A DNA stretch of 64,000 bases from Brachyspira murdochii (GCA_020722965.1 DYJT01000005.1:40303-104302); one strand, 5' to 3'. Shown: positions 39,008 through 49,615, counted from the stretch's first letter. Numbers and translations: made by a program. The notes: a model not told the origin generated them from the sequence alone.

Positions 39008-41608
39008 ATGAGTGATAAAAAGAAATTCATTATCAAAATTAAAAAATCTAATAATACTTTAAATAATACTGATGAGGGGAATAAGATACTTTCTAAAAAT
39101 ATGGATTCTATAGAATTAAATGATAATTATAATGAAAATAAAAATGAAAATAAAAAGAAGATAAATAAAATTAAAGATTCTATCGAGATAGACCTGAGTA
39201 AGTTAGAAAAGAAAGAAGAAACAGTTAATAAAACAGTTAAAGAAAAAAAAATAGTTAAAACAGATACAGTTAAAGAAGAAAAAACAGTCAAAGAAGACGA
39301 AGAAATAGTTAAAGGGAAGAAGAAGACAAGAAAAAAAGTCAGCTCAAAAGAAGAAGCTTTTTCGATTCAGTATAAGATGCCAGATATTGATTTTGTCGAT
39401 TTGATAGCCAGTAGATTATCCTTAAAAAGATTTCAAGTCGAAAACACGATAAAACTACTTGATGATGAAAACACTGTACCATTTATTGCAAGATATAGAA
39501 AAGAGATGACAGGTTCTTTAGACGAAGTTCAGATAAGAAATATCGAAAAACAGATAAACTATGAAAGAAATCTTTATCAGAGAAAAGGTGAAGTCTTAAG
39601 TTCAATACTCTCACAGGACAAACTTACACAAGAGCTTGAAAAAAAGATTTTAAGTTCTGAAAAACTTTCAGAAGTCGAAGAACTATATCTACCTTATAAA
39701 CCCAAAAGAAAAACAAGAGCTGCTAAAGCCATTGAAAAAGGACTTGCTCCTCTTGCTCAGATTATTAAGATAAACGATAATCCTCAGTTACAAGCTCAAA
39801 AATTTATCGATTTACAAAAGGGAGTCGCAAATGTCGAAGAAGCTCTTTCTGGTGCCATGGATATAATTGCCGAGGAATTTGCCGAATTTTTCGAAGTCAG
39901 AACTATGCTTCGTCAGATAGTTTTAACTAGCGGAAAATTCGAGGTAAAGAAGAAAAACCCGGAAGAAAAAGATGAATTCGATATGTACAAAGACTATACA
40001 GAACCCGTTAAAACCATCAAGAATCATAGGATTCTTGCTATAAATAGAGGAGAATCAAAGGATAAACTTAATGTAAAAATAACGATAGATGATGATTCTT
40101 CTTTTAAAATGCTTTACGATCTTTTTATAGAAAAGAATAAATGTATCGATAATGAATACCTTAAAATTGCCACTGAAGATGGATATAAAAGGTTACTACT
40201 GCCTTCAATAATTTCTGATATCAGACAGGACCTTACAGATAAAGCAGAGAAAGAGGCGATCAATGTTTTTGCGAAAAATCTTTATAATCTTTTACTAACA
40301 CCACCACTTAAAAATAGAAGAATTCTCGCCATTGATCCAGGAATAAGAACAGGCTCAAAAATCGCTATTCTCGATGAATTTGGAAATTTCCTTGATGATA
40401 CCAAAATATATCAAGAAAATATTGAAGAGTCGATGCAGACTCTTGAGAAATTGGTTAAAAAATATAAAATAGAACTTATTGCCATAGGTAATGGTACTGC
40501 TTCTCGTGATGTAGAAAGACTTGTTGGAAATACAATTAAAGAAAAAAATTTAAAATGTAAGTTTTTAATAGTGCCAGAAACCGGTGCATCTGTTTATTCT
40601 GCTTCTGATATTGCAAGAGAAGAATTTCCAGATTTAGATGTTACTGTTAGAGGAGCGATCTCAATAGGCAGAAGAGTTTTAGATCCATTGACTGAATATG
40701 TCAAGATCGACCCTAAATCACTCGGGGTTGGACAATACCAGCATGATGTTAATCAAAGGGAATTAACAAAAACTTTAGATGAAATTGTCGAAGATGCCGT
40801 AAATAAAGTTGGTGTTTTTTTAAATACAGCATCGATCCCACTTTTAAAGCATATAAGTGGCATTTCAGATAAAGTGGCTAAAAATATCTTTGAATATAGA
40901 AAGAATCATGGACCTTTCCAAAGTAGGTTCGACCTTTTAAAAGTTCCAGGAGTCGGTGAAAAAGTTTTTACCCAAGCAGCTGGCTTTTTAAGGATTCCTG
41001 AGTCAAAAAATAAACTCGATAACAGCTGGATTCATCCTGAATCTTACCCAATAGCAGAAGAACTTCTTAAAATTATCGAATCTGGTAAGGAGTTGAAAGA
41101 AGAAATAGCCATTGAGATAGCCAAAAAATATGGAAAAAATAAGGAAACTATTAAAGATATTCTTGAAGATTTCAAAAGACCAGGAAGAGATCCAAGAGAG
41201 GATATTGAGGCACCTATATTGAAATCAGATATACTTTCTATTGAAGATTTAAAAGAAGGTATGATATTAAAAGGAACAGTTCGAAATGTCACGGATTTTG
41301 GTGCATTTGTGGATATAGGTATTAAACATGATGGACTTGTTCATATATCAGAACTATCAGATAATTTTGTCGATAACCCATTAAATGTAGTTCAAGTCGG
41401 TCAGATAGTCGAAGTTAGAGTGATAGAGATAGACAAAGAAAGATCAAGAGTATCACTTTCGATGAAGAAAGATGCTTCAAAAACTGCAGTTTCTCCATCT
41501 ACAAAAAATGCTAAACCCAATAATTTTAATAAGGATTCCGATAAAAATTATACACAAGATAAAAGGGATCAAAAATCTACATTTGGTGACTTATTCAAAA
41601 AATTATGA
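39008..41608 (+). CDS. tex: Tex-family S1 RNA-binding transcription accessory protein
   Basis: VPFIARYRKEMTGSLDEVQIRNI, LAIDPGIRTGSKIAILDEFG, GAISIGRRVLDPLTEYVKIDPKSLGVGQYQHDV, C-terminal S1 domain GTVRNVTDFGAFVDIGIKHDGLVHISEL. Confidence 0.96.
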   Translation: MSDKKKFIIKIKKSNNTLNNTDEGNKILSKNMDSIELNDNYNENKNENKKKINKIKDSIEIDLSKLEKKEETVNKTVKEKKIVKTDTVKEEKTVKEDEEIVKGKKKTRKKVSSKEEAFSIQYKMPDIDFVDLIASRLSLKRFQVENTIKLLDDENTVPFIARYRKEMTGSLDEVQIRNIEKQINYERNLYQRKGEVLSSILSQDKLTQELEKKILSSEKLSEVEELYLPYKPKRKTRAAKAIEKGLAPLAQIIKINDNPQLQAQKFIDLQKGVANVEEALSGAMDIIAEEFAEFFEVRTMLRQIVLTSGKFEVKKKNPEEKDEFDMYKDYTEPVKTIKNHRILAINRGESKDKLNVKITIDDDSSFKMLYDLFIEKNKCIDNEYLKIATEDGYKRLLLPSIISDIRQDLTDKAEKEAINVFAKNLYNLLLTPPLKNRRILAIDPGIRTGSKIAILDEFGNFLDDTKIYQENIEESMQTLEKLVKKYKIELIAIGNGTASRDVERLVGNTIKEKNLKCKFLIVPETGASVYSASDIAREEFPDLDVTVRGAISIGRRVLDPLTEYVKIDPKSLGVGQYQHDVNQRELTKTLDEIVEDAVNKVGVFLNTASIPLLKHISGISDKVAKNIFEYRKNHGPFQSRFDLLKVPGVGEKVFTQAAGFLRIPESKNKLDNSWIHPESYPIAEELLKIIESGKELKEEIAIEIAKKYGKNKETIKDILEDFKRPGRDPREDIEAPILKSDILSIEDLKEGMILKGTVRNVTDFGAFVDIGIKHDGLVHISELSDNFVDNPLNVVQVGQIVEVRVIEIDKERSRVSLSMKKDASKTAVSPSTKNAKPNNFNKDSDKNYTQDKRDQKSTFGDLFKKL

Positions 41609-42792
41609 ATATTTTATATATACCTTCATGGTTTGTTAGCAGAAAAAGACCTAATAATGGAATTTATTTTTACGAACAAGCCATAGCTCTTTCAAAAATA
41701 TGCGACAAGCTTTTTGTTGTTTATCCTGCTGAAATAGAGTTTAAAAGAAAATTTTTAAAAGATGAAAAGAATATCTATTTTTTCCCATTCCCAAAAATAC
41801 ATTATAAAAAAACATATTTCTTTAATTTCTTCTTGAACTATTTTATTAAAAAGATTCACAGAAAATATGGAAAAATAGATTTAATCCATGCCCAGTCATT
41901 TTTATGGGCAGGTATTGAATCTTCCAAAATAGTTAAAAAATACAATATTCCACTTATTATTACCGAACATCATTCGAGATTTCTTGTTGGTAAAGAAGAT
42001 GAAAAAATTAAAAACTTAATTGTTAAAACTTTAAATGTTGCTTCAAAGGTAATTTTTGTTAGTTCTGCATTGAGTAAAAGTTTTATAAATCAATTTTTTA
42101 AATATTTAAAAGATGAAAATTCTTATTTATCCAAATTCATAACTATACCAAATTCATTAAGGGATGATTTTTTTGAATTAAAATTTAAAAATAAAAATCA
42201 AAATGATTTACTAGTAAAAAATAGAATATCTAACCATAGATTCATATTTTCAAGCATAAGTAATTTAAAAGAAACAAAAGGGATCGATTTTCTTTTAAGA
42301 AGTTTTAATAAGGCTTTCAAAAATACACCTTATATTCAGGATACCTATCTTCTCATTGGAGGAGAAGGTCCTGAAAGGAAAAAGATTGAAAAACAGATTA
42401 TTGAATTAAATCTACAGGACAATATAAGACTTCTTGGACAATTAAATAGATTGGAAGTCGAGCAATTACTTGAAAGTACAAGTTGCTTTCTTCTCGCAAG
42501 TAAATTTGAGACCTTTGGTATAGTCATCATAGAAGCCCTGGCTAAGGGAGTGCCTGTAATTACAACTGACTCGGGTGGTCCAGCCGATATAATAAACGAA
42601 GACTGTGGAATTATTGTAAAAGAAAGAGATGTTGAAATCTTTGCAGATGCTATTTTTTATGTTTATAATAACCCAAATAGGTATAATAAAACAAAAATAA
42701 GGCAATTTGCTTTTGAAAACTTCAGCGAAACCGCCTTCTGTGATAAATACAAAAAAATCTATGAAGATCTGATTGATGCTGGATTAGTCTAA
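41605..42792 (+). CDS. Glycosyltransferase family 4 (group 1)
   Basis: LIITEHHSRF, LLIGGEGPERKKIEKQI, FGIVIIEALAKGVPVITTDSGGPADII. Confidence 0.92.
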   Translation: MNILYIPSWFVSRKRPNNGIYFYEQAIALSKICDKLFVVYPAEIEFKRKFLKDEKNIYFFPFPKIHYKKTYFFNFFLNYFIKKIHRKYGKIDLIHAQSFLWAGIESSKIVKKYNIPLIITEHHSRFLVGKEDEKIKNLIVKTLNVASKVIFVSSALSKSFINQFFKYLKDENSYLSKFITIPNSLRDDFFELKFKNKNQNDLLVKNRISNHRFIFSSISNLKETKGIDFLLRSFNKAFKNTPYIQDTYLLIGGEGPERKKIEKQIIELNLQDNIRLLGQLNRLEVEQLLESTSCFLLASKFETFGIVIIEALAKGVPVITTDSGGPADIINEDCGIIVKERDVEIFADAIFYVYNNPNRYNKTKIRQFAFENFSETAFCDKYKKIYEDLIDAGLV

Positions 42793-44096
42793 TCTACAAC
42801 TGTAACAGAGATATCATTAATAAGTTTGCTTATATCAAAATCAATATCGATATGAACATTTTCAAGCTTATCTTTTGCATTTAAATAAAGGATAGTAGCT
42901 GGTTGAAATCCATTAAATTTAGTGGCAGACATTATGCTGTAAGCTCCAATATCTGTAGAAAAGATCTTGTCACCAATCGATATATCGACTGGAAGCATTA
43001 CATTTTCTGCAATTATGTCTATCGAATCACAGGTAGGACCGGCAATTGTATATGGGATAAGTTTACCAACATATTGATCGTTATAGTATTTTTTATCTAG
43101 AGGAAAAAAGGCAAATTTCGCGTGATCGTAAATTACCCCAGAATAACAACCATAAACCCCATCATTTAAAAATAACCAGTTTACACCATCTCTTTGTTTC
43201 TTCCCTATAATCATGCTTATAAGTGTGCCAGCTGCTGCAGAAATTATCCTTCCAGGTTCAGCATATAATTTAATACCAGGAATATCATAATTATGAATAA
43301 TCTCTTGCAGTGATTTAAAAAATGGTTCGAGATTATCTACCCCTGTCCCTTTCTCTGTATCGACTGGAAATCCGCCACCTATGTCAATCAGTGAAAGTTC
43401 GATATCGTAGTCTTTTTTTACTTTTTTTAGTATGGTCATGCAATCCTCTAAACTTCTTCTATAATTTTCAACAACATAAGATTGTGTCCCAACATGAAAT
43501 GCAAGACCAGCCGGGTTTAATCCAAGATCATATGCTTTTTTAATAAGATTTGGAGCTTCCTTTACAGTGCAACCAAATTTTAATGATAAATCTGTTTGCA
43601 CATCTTGAGAGTAGGTCTTAATTCTCAAAACAGCCTTTGGTGTAAAAGAATGATTGTATTTCTTTTTAAAATTATAAATTTTTTCAAGTTCTGCTTCATT
43701 ATCGAATGTATAACTATCTACTCTTTTTTTGAACATAAAATCAAGAGATTGCTCATTTTTAATAGGGTTTGCAAGAATCATTCTGCTTCCAGGTATTTTA
43801 AGCCTTGATAGCAAACTTATCTCACCCGCTGAGGCAACATCGAAGCAGACATTTTCATCTTTGAGCATATCGAGTATCCATGTATCTGCATTTGATTTTA
43901 TGGCGTAATGAATGAAAATTTCTGGTAGGTATTTCCTGAAATAATTCAAAGATTTCCTAATCTCGGATTCCTGCAAGATTAAAAAAGGAGTGGGATGTTT
44001 TGATATTAGCTTTTCAATGATCTCTCTTTTTTTTAAGATTCTGTTGTTTTTATCCTTGGCGATAATCTCAAGGTAAGATAGGCTAGGCTTGTACAT
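42789..44096 (-). CDS. Type III PLP-dependent decarboxylase (ornithine/lysine decarboxylase-like)
   Basis: HYAIKSNAD (PLP Lys), FDVASAGEISLL, AFHVGTQS, DIGGGFPVD, YAEPGRIIS, GPTCDSIDII. Confidence 0.85.
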   Translation of the reverse strand: MYKPSLSYLEIIAKDKNNRILKKREIIEKLISKHPTPFLILQESEIRKSLNYFRKYLPEIFIHYAIKSNADTWILDMLKDENVCFDVASAGEISLLSRLKIPGSRMILANPIKNEQSLDFMFKKRVDSYTFDNEAELEKIYNFKKKYNHSFTPKAVLRIKTYSQDVQTDLSLKFGCTVKEAPNLIKKAYDLGLNPAGLAFHVGTQSYVVENYRRSLEDCMTILKKVKKDYDIELSLIDIGGGFPVDTEKGTGVDNLEPFFKSLQEIIHNYDIPGIKLYAEPGRIISAAAGTLISMIIGKKQRDGVNWLFLNDGVYGCYSGVIYDHAKFAFFPLDKKYYNDQYVGKLIPYTIAGPTCDSIDIIAENVMLPVDISIGDKIFSTDIGAYSIMSATKFNGFQPATILYLNAKDKLENVHIDIDFDISKLINDISVTVVD

Positions 44097-44201
44097 TGTT
44101 TTAATTTTCCCCCATAAAATTAATATAAAGAAACTATATTACTCAATAAAAATTAACTATAATTTTTTCAATATCTGTCAATAAATATTTTTAAAATATT
44201 T

Positions 44202-44219
44202 TTTTAGTCTTGACTAAAA
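44202..44219. promoter_or_regulatory. 18-bp palindrome, putative metal-repressor operator
   Basis: TTTTAGTC-TT-GACTAAAA, perfect 8-bp arms, overlapping a TTGACT -35-like hexamer (44210-44215); TATA-rich -10 candidates at 44233-44240. Confidence 0.6.
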
Positions 44220-44255
44220 TCTATGATTTTACACTATATAAAAAACGGAATCTTT

Positions 44256-44960
44256 ATGTTAAATGATAATTACCTTACCCCCAGTCTTGAAGATTATCTT
44301 TTAGCTGTAAATAAATTAATCAAAGAAAAAAATGATGTCAGATTAAAAGATATTTCACGGCTTATCGGTGTTTCGAGTGCATTTGCAAATTCCGCAATTT
44401 CTCAACTTGTTGAGAAAGGTTATTTACAACATGCTCCATATGGATATATAGAAATTACTCCTTTGGGGATAGCCTATGCCGAAGAAATTTACAACAGAAG
44501 AAATGTAATAACAGAGTTTTTTGAAAAATTCACAAATGTAAATAATGCAGAATTGGAAAAAATTGTCTGTAAAATAGAACATTACCTTTCCCCCTTTATC
44601 AATGATTTCCAAATTATACTTAAGTTTTTTGAAGAAAACATTGATTGTTATAATAAAATTAAGAACTTCGTAAATTCTCAAAATAATAACCTCAATAAAG
44701 TAAAAGACTATCGAAAGATAATAAATTCTAACTTTGATAAGGGAATTTTACCATTATCTTCTGCAAAGATTGGAAAATATAAGTTGGTTTATTTCAGAGG
44801 ACATAGAATAGAATTAAGATTGAAGCAAATGGGAATTCTGCCGGGTGATGAAATAGAGGTTCTTTCAAATCAATCAGGACAGGTTTTGATAGCAAAAGAT
44901 GTACTTAGAATAGGACTTGGCCGTGGTGCTGCTTATCATATTAAAGTTAAAAGTTTATAG
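44256..44960 (+). CDS. DtxR/MntR-like regulator with C-terminal FeoA-like domain
   Basis: LEDYLLAVNKLIKEKNDVRLKDISRLIGVSSAFANSAISQLVEKGYLQHAPYGYIEITPLGIAYAEEI; C-terminal RLKQMGILPGDEIEVLSNQSGQVLI. Start at 44256 is favoured because the apparent promoter covers the 44223 ATG. Confidence 0.85.
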   Translation: MLNDNYLTPSLEDYLLAVNKLIKEKNDVRLKDISRLIGVSSAFANSAISQLVEKGYLQHAPYGYIEITPLGIAYAEEIYNRRNVITEFFEKFTNVNNAELEKIVCKIEHYLSPFINDFQIILKFFEENIDCYNKIKNFVNSQNNNLNKVKDYRKIINSNFDKGILPLSSAKIGKYKLVYFRGHRIELRLKQMGILPGDEIEVLSNQSGQVLIAKDVLRIGLGRGAAYHIKVKSL

Positions 44961-44984
44961 TTAAAACTAACAAAGAAGGCATCA

Positions 44985-47042
44985 ATGCAAAGCAAAATAG
45001 AGAAAAAGATAGCGATACTGGGAAACCCAAATTCTGGGAAGACGACTTTATTCAATCTTCTTACCGGCTCTAACCAGAGGACAGGAAATTGGTCTGGTGT
45101 TACAGTTGAAAAGATCGAGGGCAAATTTGAGACAAAAAATTTTAATGTAACTATAGTTGATCTACCTGGTTTATGGGGTTTTTATTCCGATTCAATAGAT
45201 GAAACTATAGCCAAAAGATTTTTACTGGAAGAAGATATCGATTTAATCCTCGTCATAATCGATGGAACCATGCTTGAAAGAAGCCTCATCCTGGCATTAT
45301 CGATTCTCGATAGGAAAATACCTGCTGTTTTGGCTATAAATATGTGCGATGAGCTTGAAGATTACGGGATTAAAGTCTTTCCTGAAAAATTATCAGAATT
45401 CCTCCCTATTAATGCCTGCCTAATAAGTGCATTGAAGGGGATTGGAATTGAAAAACTCCTTGATACAATAGATAATGTATTATTAAACAAAGATAACAAG
45501 ATAAATGAATATAATGTTTACAATAGAAATTATAATATTTTACCAGAAGATTTTCATTACCAGGTAAATATTATATATGAAAAACTTAAAGAATTTTTGC
45601 CCAATTTTTCAAATGAAAAACTCTGGTTCAGTTCAGTTTTATTTTTATGTATGGATCAAGTCGCTTATGATATTTTACCATTAAAAGTCGAGCAAAAGCT
45701 TTATGTTTCCGCACTTTCCAAGCAGGCGGCATCTGAACTTGCACTTAAGTATAAACAGGACCCTGTAAATATACTCTTAGATTTTAGATACAGTAAAGCA
45801 AAGGCATTGACAAACGAGATTTCAAAAAAGAAAGAAACAGGTTTAACGAGATTTAGCTTTTCTGATTCTATTGATAGGATATTAACATCAAGATTTTGGG
45901 GTCTATTAGTATTTTTCCTCGCTTTATTTTTACTTTTTCAGTTAACTTTTACTCTTAGTAAACCTCTTTCGAATCTGATAGTAAAGGGATTCGACACATT
46001 GAGCGGTTTAATTGAAACTATTGAAACCAAAGGTGAATTTTTACAGATTATAAAATCACTTATATTAAATGGCTTAATACCACCAATCAGCGCCGTTGGC
46101 TCATTTATTCCGGTTATCGCAATACTATTTTTTTTAATAGCCTTGCTTGAAGATTCTGGATATATGGCAAGAGCTTCTTTTATGTCTGATAAACTCATGC
46201 ATCTTGCGGGATTACATGGTAAATCTTTTATTCCTTTAATACTTGGATTTGGTTGCAATGTCCCTGCAATAATGGCCACCAGAACTTTAGAAACACCAAA
46301 AGATAGAATTATAACAACATTAATTACTCCACTTATCTCATGTTCTGCAAGATTACCAATCTATCTTCTTTTTATTTCTATATTTTTCCCAAAATATCCT
46401 GCTTTAGTAGCTTTTTCGCTCTATTTAATTGGCTTAATTTTATCTTTGGTTATTGGAAGAATATTAAAAAATCTTTTTTTTAAGCATGAAGAGGTAACAC
46501 TCTTAATTGATCTTCCGCCTTATAGAACTCCATCAATAAAAAATGCAACACGTTTAATGCTTATCCGAGTTAACGATTTTATAAAAAGAATCATATTTTT
46601 TATAATGGCTGCTTCCCTTATACTATTTTTCCTCGCTTACTTTCCCGATAAAACAAATTACGGCAGCGATAAAAGTATAATTGGTATTATTGCTAAAATC
46701 TTTGCACCGATATTGAAACCACTTGGATTTGGTTACTGGCAGGTTTTAGTCTCTTTAATATTTGGCTTTATTGGTAAGGAAATTGTCGTTGGATCTCTTG
46801 CAACTCTTTTACCGGTTGTAAATGGGGTAGATTTTCCCCAAAATCTTGCATTACTCTTTAATCCTGCCTCTGCATATGCTTTTTTGATCTTTATATTACT
46901 CTATGTGCCATGTATTGCGACTGTTGCTACTATAAGAAAAGAGATTGGAAACAAATGGATGTGGATTTCCATTATATATCAGACAACTTTAGCGTATATT
47001 TTGGCCTTTTTGGTCTATAATATCGGAAAACTATTTTTATAA
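44985..47042 (+). CDS. feoB: Ferrous iron transport protein B
   Basis: AILGNPNSGKTTLFNLLTGSNQRTGNWSGVTVEKIEG, DLPGLWGF; Gate motifs (LLEDSGYMARASFMSD, GFGCNVPAIMATRTL). Confidence 0.96.
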   Translation: MQSKIEKKIAILGNPNSGKTTLFNLLTGSNQRTGNWSGVTVEKIEGKFETKNFNVTIVDLPGLWGFYSDSIDETIAKRFLLEEDIDLILVIIDGTMLERSLILALSILDRKIPAVLAINMCDELEDYGIKVFPEKLSEFLPINACLISALKGIGIEKLLDTIDNVLLNKDNKINEYNVYNRNYNILPEDFHYQVNIIYEKLKEFLPNFSNEKLWFSSVLFLCMDQVAYDILPLKVEQKLYVSALSKQAASELALKYKQDPVNILLDFRYSKAKALTNEISKKKETGLTRFSFSDSIDRILTSRFWGLLVFFLALFLLFQLTFTLSKPLSNLIVKGFDTLSGLIETIETKGEFLQIIKSLILNGLIPPISAVGSFIPVIAILFFLIALLEDSGYMARASFMSDKLMHLAGLHGKSFIPLILGFGCNVPAIMATRTLETPKDRIITTLITPLISCSARLPIYLLFISIFFPKYPALVAFSLYLIGLILSLVIGRILKNLFFKHEEVTLLIDLPPYRTPSIKNATRLMLIRVNDFIKRIIFFIMAASLILFFLAYFPDKTNYGSDKSIIGIIAKIFAPILKPLGFGYWQVLVSLIFGFIGKEIVVGSLATLLPVVNGVDFPQNLALLFNPASAYAFLIFILLYVPCIATVATIRKEIGNKWMWISIIYQTTLAYILAFLVYNIGKLFL

Positions 47043-47993
47043 AACAAGAACCGCGCCATCTTTATTGATATTTACTCTTTTCAATAACCAGGTAATCTTC
47101 TTTTTTTCTTTTATAAGATTGAAAAATCGCTGCATATTTTCTTCAAAGTTAGTTTTATAAAAATCCGATGAATAATTTTTTGTTATAGCAATAACTGTGC
47201 TTCCAGAACCACTTATAAATGTCGCTAATGCACCAGATTCCTTAGCATTTGCTATAATTTCATCATAATCAGCAATCAAATTTTTTCTATAAACCTGATG
47301 AAGTCTATCTTCAAAAGCAAACTTAAAAAGGTTATAATCATTATTTATTAGAGATGTAAATAATAGAGCCAATCTTGAAAGGTTAAATATAGCATCTTTG
47401 AATTCAACATTTTTGGGTAGAATCTTTCTTGCCGTCTCTGTTTTTACTTCAAAGTCCGGGATCAATAAATAGAATGTAAATTTATCGAAAAAACTATAAT
47501 CAACTAAAATTTTTTCAGAGTAAATTCTTTTATCTTCGGTATCGATACATGAAGCAGTCATCCCCCCAAGCAATGCTGCAGAAATGTTATCGGGATGCCC
47601 TTCGCATTCTACACCAATTTCAATGAGTCTATTTGTGGATAATTTTTTGTTTCCATAATTTGAATAAAGAAATTCATTGGCAAAGATCATTCCTGCAGCG
47701 ACACATGCTGCACTGCTTCCAAGCCCTCTCGCAATTGGTATTTCACTTTTAATATTAATGGATATTTTATCTTTATTTTTAACCCAGAGATTGTCATCAT
47801 ATAGATCAAAAATCCTTTTGATCCCTTTCACTACAAGATTTTCTTCATTACAATAAATTTGTGGACAACCTTCTATATTAAACTTATTTGAGTCGGTATT
47901 GAATTCGACCTCAAGAAAAATATCAAGTGCAATACCAAGAACATCAAATCCAGATGCTATATTAGATGTCGTCGCTGGAACTATTATCTTCAT
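47037..47993 (-). CDS. thrB: Homoserine kinase
   Basis: VPATTSNIASGFDVLGIAL, PIARGLGSSAACVAAG (GHMP), FISGSGSTVIA; adjacent to thrC. Confidence 0.94.
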   Translation of the reverse strand: MKIIVPATTSNIASGFDVLGIALDIFLEVEFNTDSNKFNIEGCPQIYCNEENLVVKGIKRIFDLYDDNLWVKNKDKISINIKSEIPIARGLGSSAACVAAGMIFANEFLYSNYGNKKLSTNRLIEIGVECEGHPDNISAALLGGMTASCIDTEDKRIYSEKILVDYSFFDKFTFYLLIPDFEVKTETARKILPKNVEFKDAIFNLSRLALLFTSLINNDYNLFKFAFEDRLHQVYRKNLIADYDEIIANAKESGALATFISGSGSTVIAITKNYSSDFYKTNFEENMQRFFNLIKEKKKITWLLKRVNINKDGAVLVL

Positions 47994-48068
47994 AATCCCT
48001 CATATACTTTAATTACAATCTTTTAATTAAAAAACATAAAAAAGAAATTGATTGTCTATTTACAATAT

Positions 48069-49565
48069 CTACAGGATATCCTCTATTAAATCTTTTACCT
48101 TTTCCTTTTTTAAGGTAATTTTATGTAAAATTGGTTTATTTTTCAACTCGCTTATTGCACTCGGAACCTTTATTCCAACCTTCTGTGAAAGCAAAAATGC
48201 CAGTTCTAAATCGTTAAAACGATTTATTGCGAAGGAAAAACCACCAATAGCACTTAAAATAGCCTTTGGGAACTTAAAAGGACTCGCAGTCGAAACTATT
48301 ATTGTCTTATTTCCTTTCGATTTCAGGCAATTTAAATCTTCACAAAATCTATTGAAATCTTCGTAAACTTTATATGCGACGGCTGTATGGGGGTCCATTA
48401 GATAATTGTAATTATTATAAACCCTATTTATAGCCGAAATTGTCTGAATATCATCTGCATAAGATGAGAAAAAGCCATCTATTTTATTAAAAATCTCCTT
48501 GGTCAATATAAATTTACCCTTTTTTAGGTTTTGCTTATACTCAACTATTATTTCACTATCTTCAGAGGAGATATCATATAAAAATCTTTCAAAATTACTA
48601 GGAACAATTATATCCATCGAAGGAGATGTTGTCTTTAAAAGATCTCTTTTAAAATCAAGTTCCCCTGTAGTAAAAAATTGATAAAGGATATTATTCTGGT
48701 TTGAGGCGCAAAGAATCGTATTTATAGGTAATCCCATCTTCTTAGAGTAATAGCAAGCCAGAATATTACCGAAATTACCAGTAGGAACAACAAAATTTAC
48801 CTTTTCATCCTCTTTAATAGCTTTCTTTTCAAGAAGTTTTAAGTAGCTGTAAAAATAATAGATAATCTGGGGGATTAACCTTCCAATGTTTATAGAATTT
48901 GCCGAAGTAAAGACAAATCCCTTATCCTTCATCTTTTGTATAAATTCTTTATCGCTAAAAATTTCTTTTGCAATCCTTTGAGCATCATCGAAATTTCCAT
49001 CGATTGCAAAAACATGGATATTTTTACCGATAGATGTTGTCATCTGAAGCATCTGTAGATAGCTAACATTCTCAGCAGGGTATAAAATAATTACTTCAAA
49101 TGGTTCCAAATCGGAAAATGCCTCAAGAACCGCTTTCCCTGTATCTCCAGAAGTGGCGGTTAAAATAACAATTTTTTCCTTGATCCCCTCTTTTTCGGCT
49201 GAATATTTTAACAAATAGGGAAAAATTGCGAGGGCAAAATCTTTAAATGCCAATGTTTTGCCATGATAAAGCTCTAAAAAATAAACAGGATTTAAATCTT
49301 TAATCTGTGCGATCTCCTGGGTTTCGAAATTTGTAGTATTATAGGCTTTTTCAATAAAATTAACTAAATCGCTGTCTTCAAAATCAGAGAAGAATAATTT
49401 TAAAACTTCGAAAGCAATCTGCTGATAATTTTTAGTTAATAGTTCTTTATAATTTAAGTATGGTATATTCTGCGGGACAAAAAGGGATGAATCATCGGCA
49501 AGTCCTTTGGTAATGGCATAGGTTCCATTGACAAGATTGTTACTTAAAGTACTTTTGTATCTCAT
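48069..49565 (-). CDS. thrC: Threonine synthase
   Basis: FLELYHGKTLAFKDFA (PLP Lys), LTATSGDTGKAVLEAF, SANSINIGRLIPQIIYYF, FVVPTGNFGNILACYYSK. Confidence 0.96.
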   Translation of the reverse strand: MRYKSTLSNNLVNGTYAITKGLADDSSLFVPQNIPYLNYKELLTKNYQQIAFEVLKLFFSDFEDSDLVNFIEKAYNTTNFETQEIAQIKDLNPVYFLELYHGKTLAFKDFALAIFPYLLKYSAEKEGIKEKIVILTATSGDTGKAVLEAFSDLEPFEVIILYPAENVSYLQMLQMTTSIGKNIHVFAIDGNFDDAQRIAKEIFSDKEFIQKMKDKGFVFTSANSINIGRLIPQIIYYFYSYLKLLEKKAIKEDEKVNFVVPTGNFGNILACYYSKKMGLPINTILCASNQNNILYQFFTTGELDFKRDLLKTTSPSMDIIVPSNFERFLYDISSEDSEIIVEYKQNLKKGKFILTKEIFNKIDGFFSSYADDIQTISAINRVYNNYNYLMDPHTAVAYKVYEDFNRFCEDLNCLKSKGNKTIIVSTASPFKFPKAILSAIGGFSFAINRFNDLELAFLLSQKVGIKVPSAISELKNKPILHKITLKKEKVKDLIEDIL

Positions 49566-49615
49566 AATTATAACCTTTTTTAGTCAAAAGGAAGTCTTTA
49601 ATTAAAAAAGTTAAA

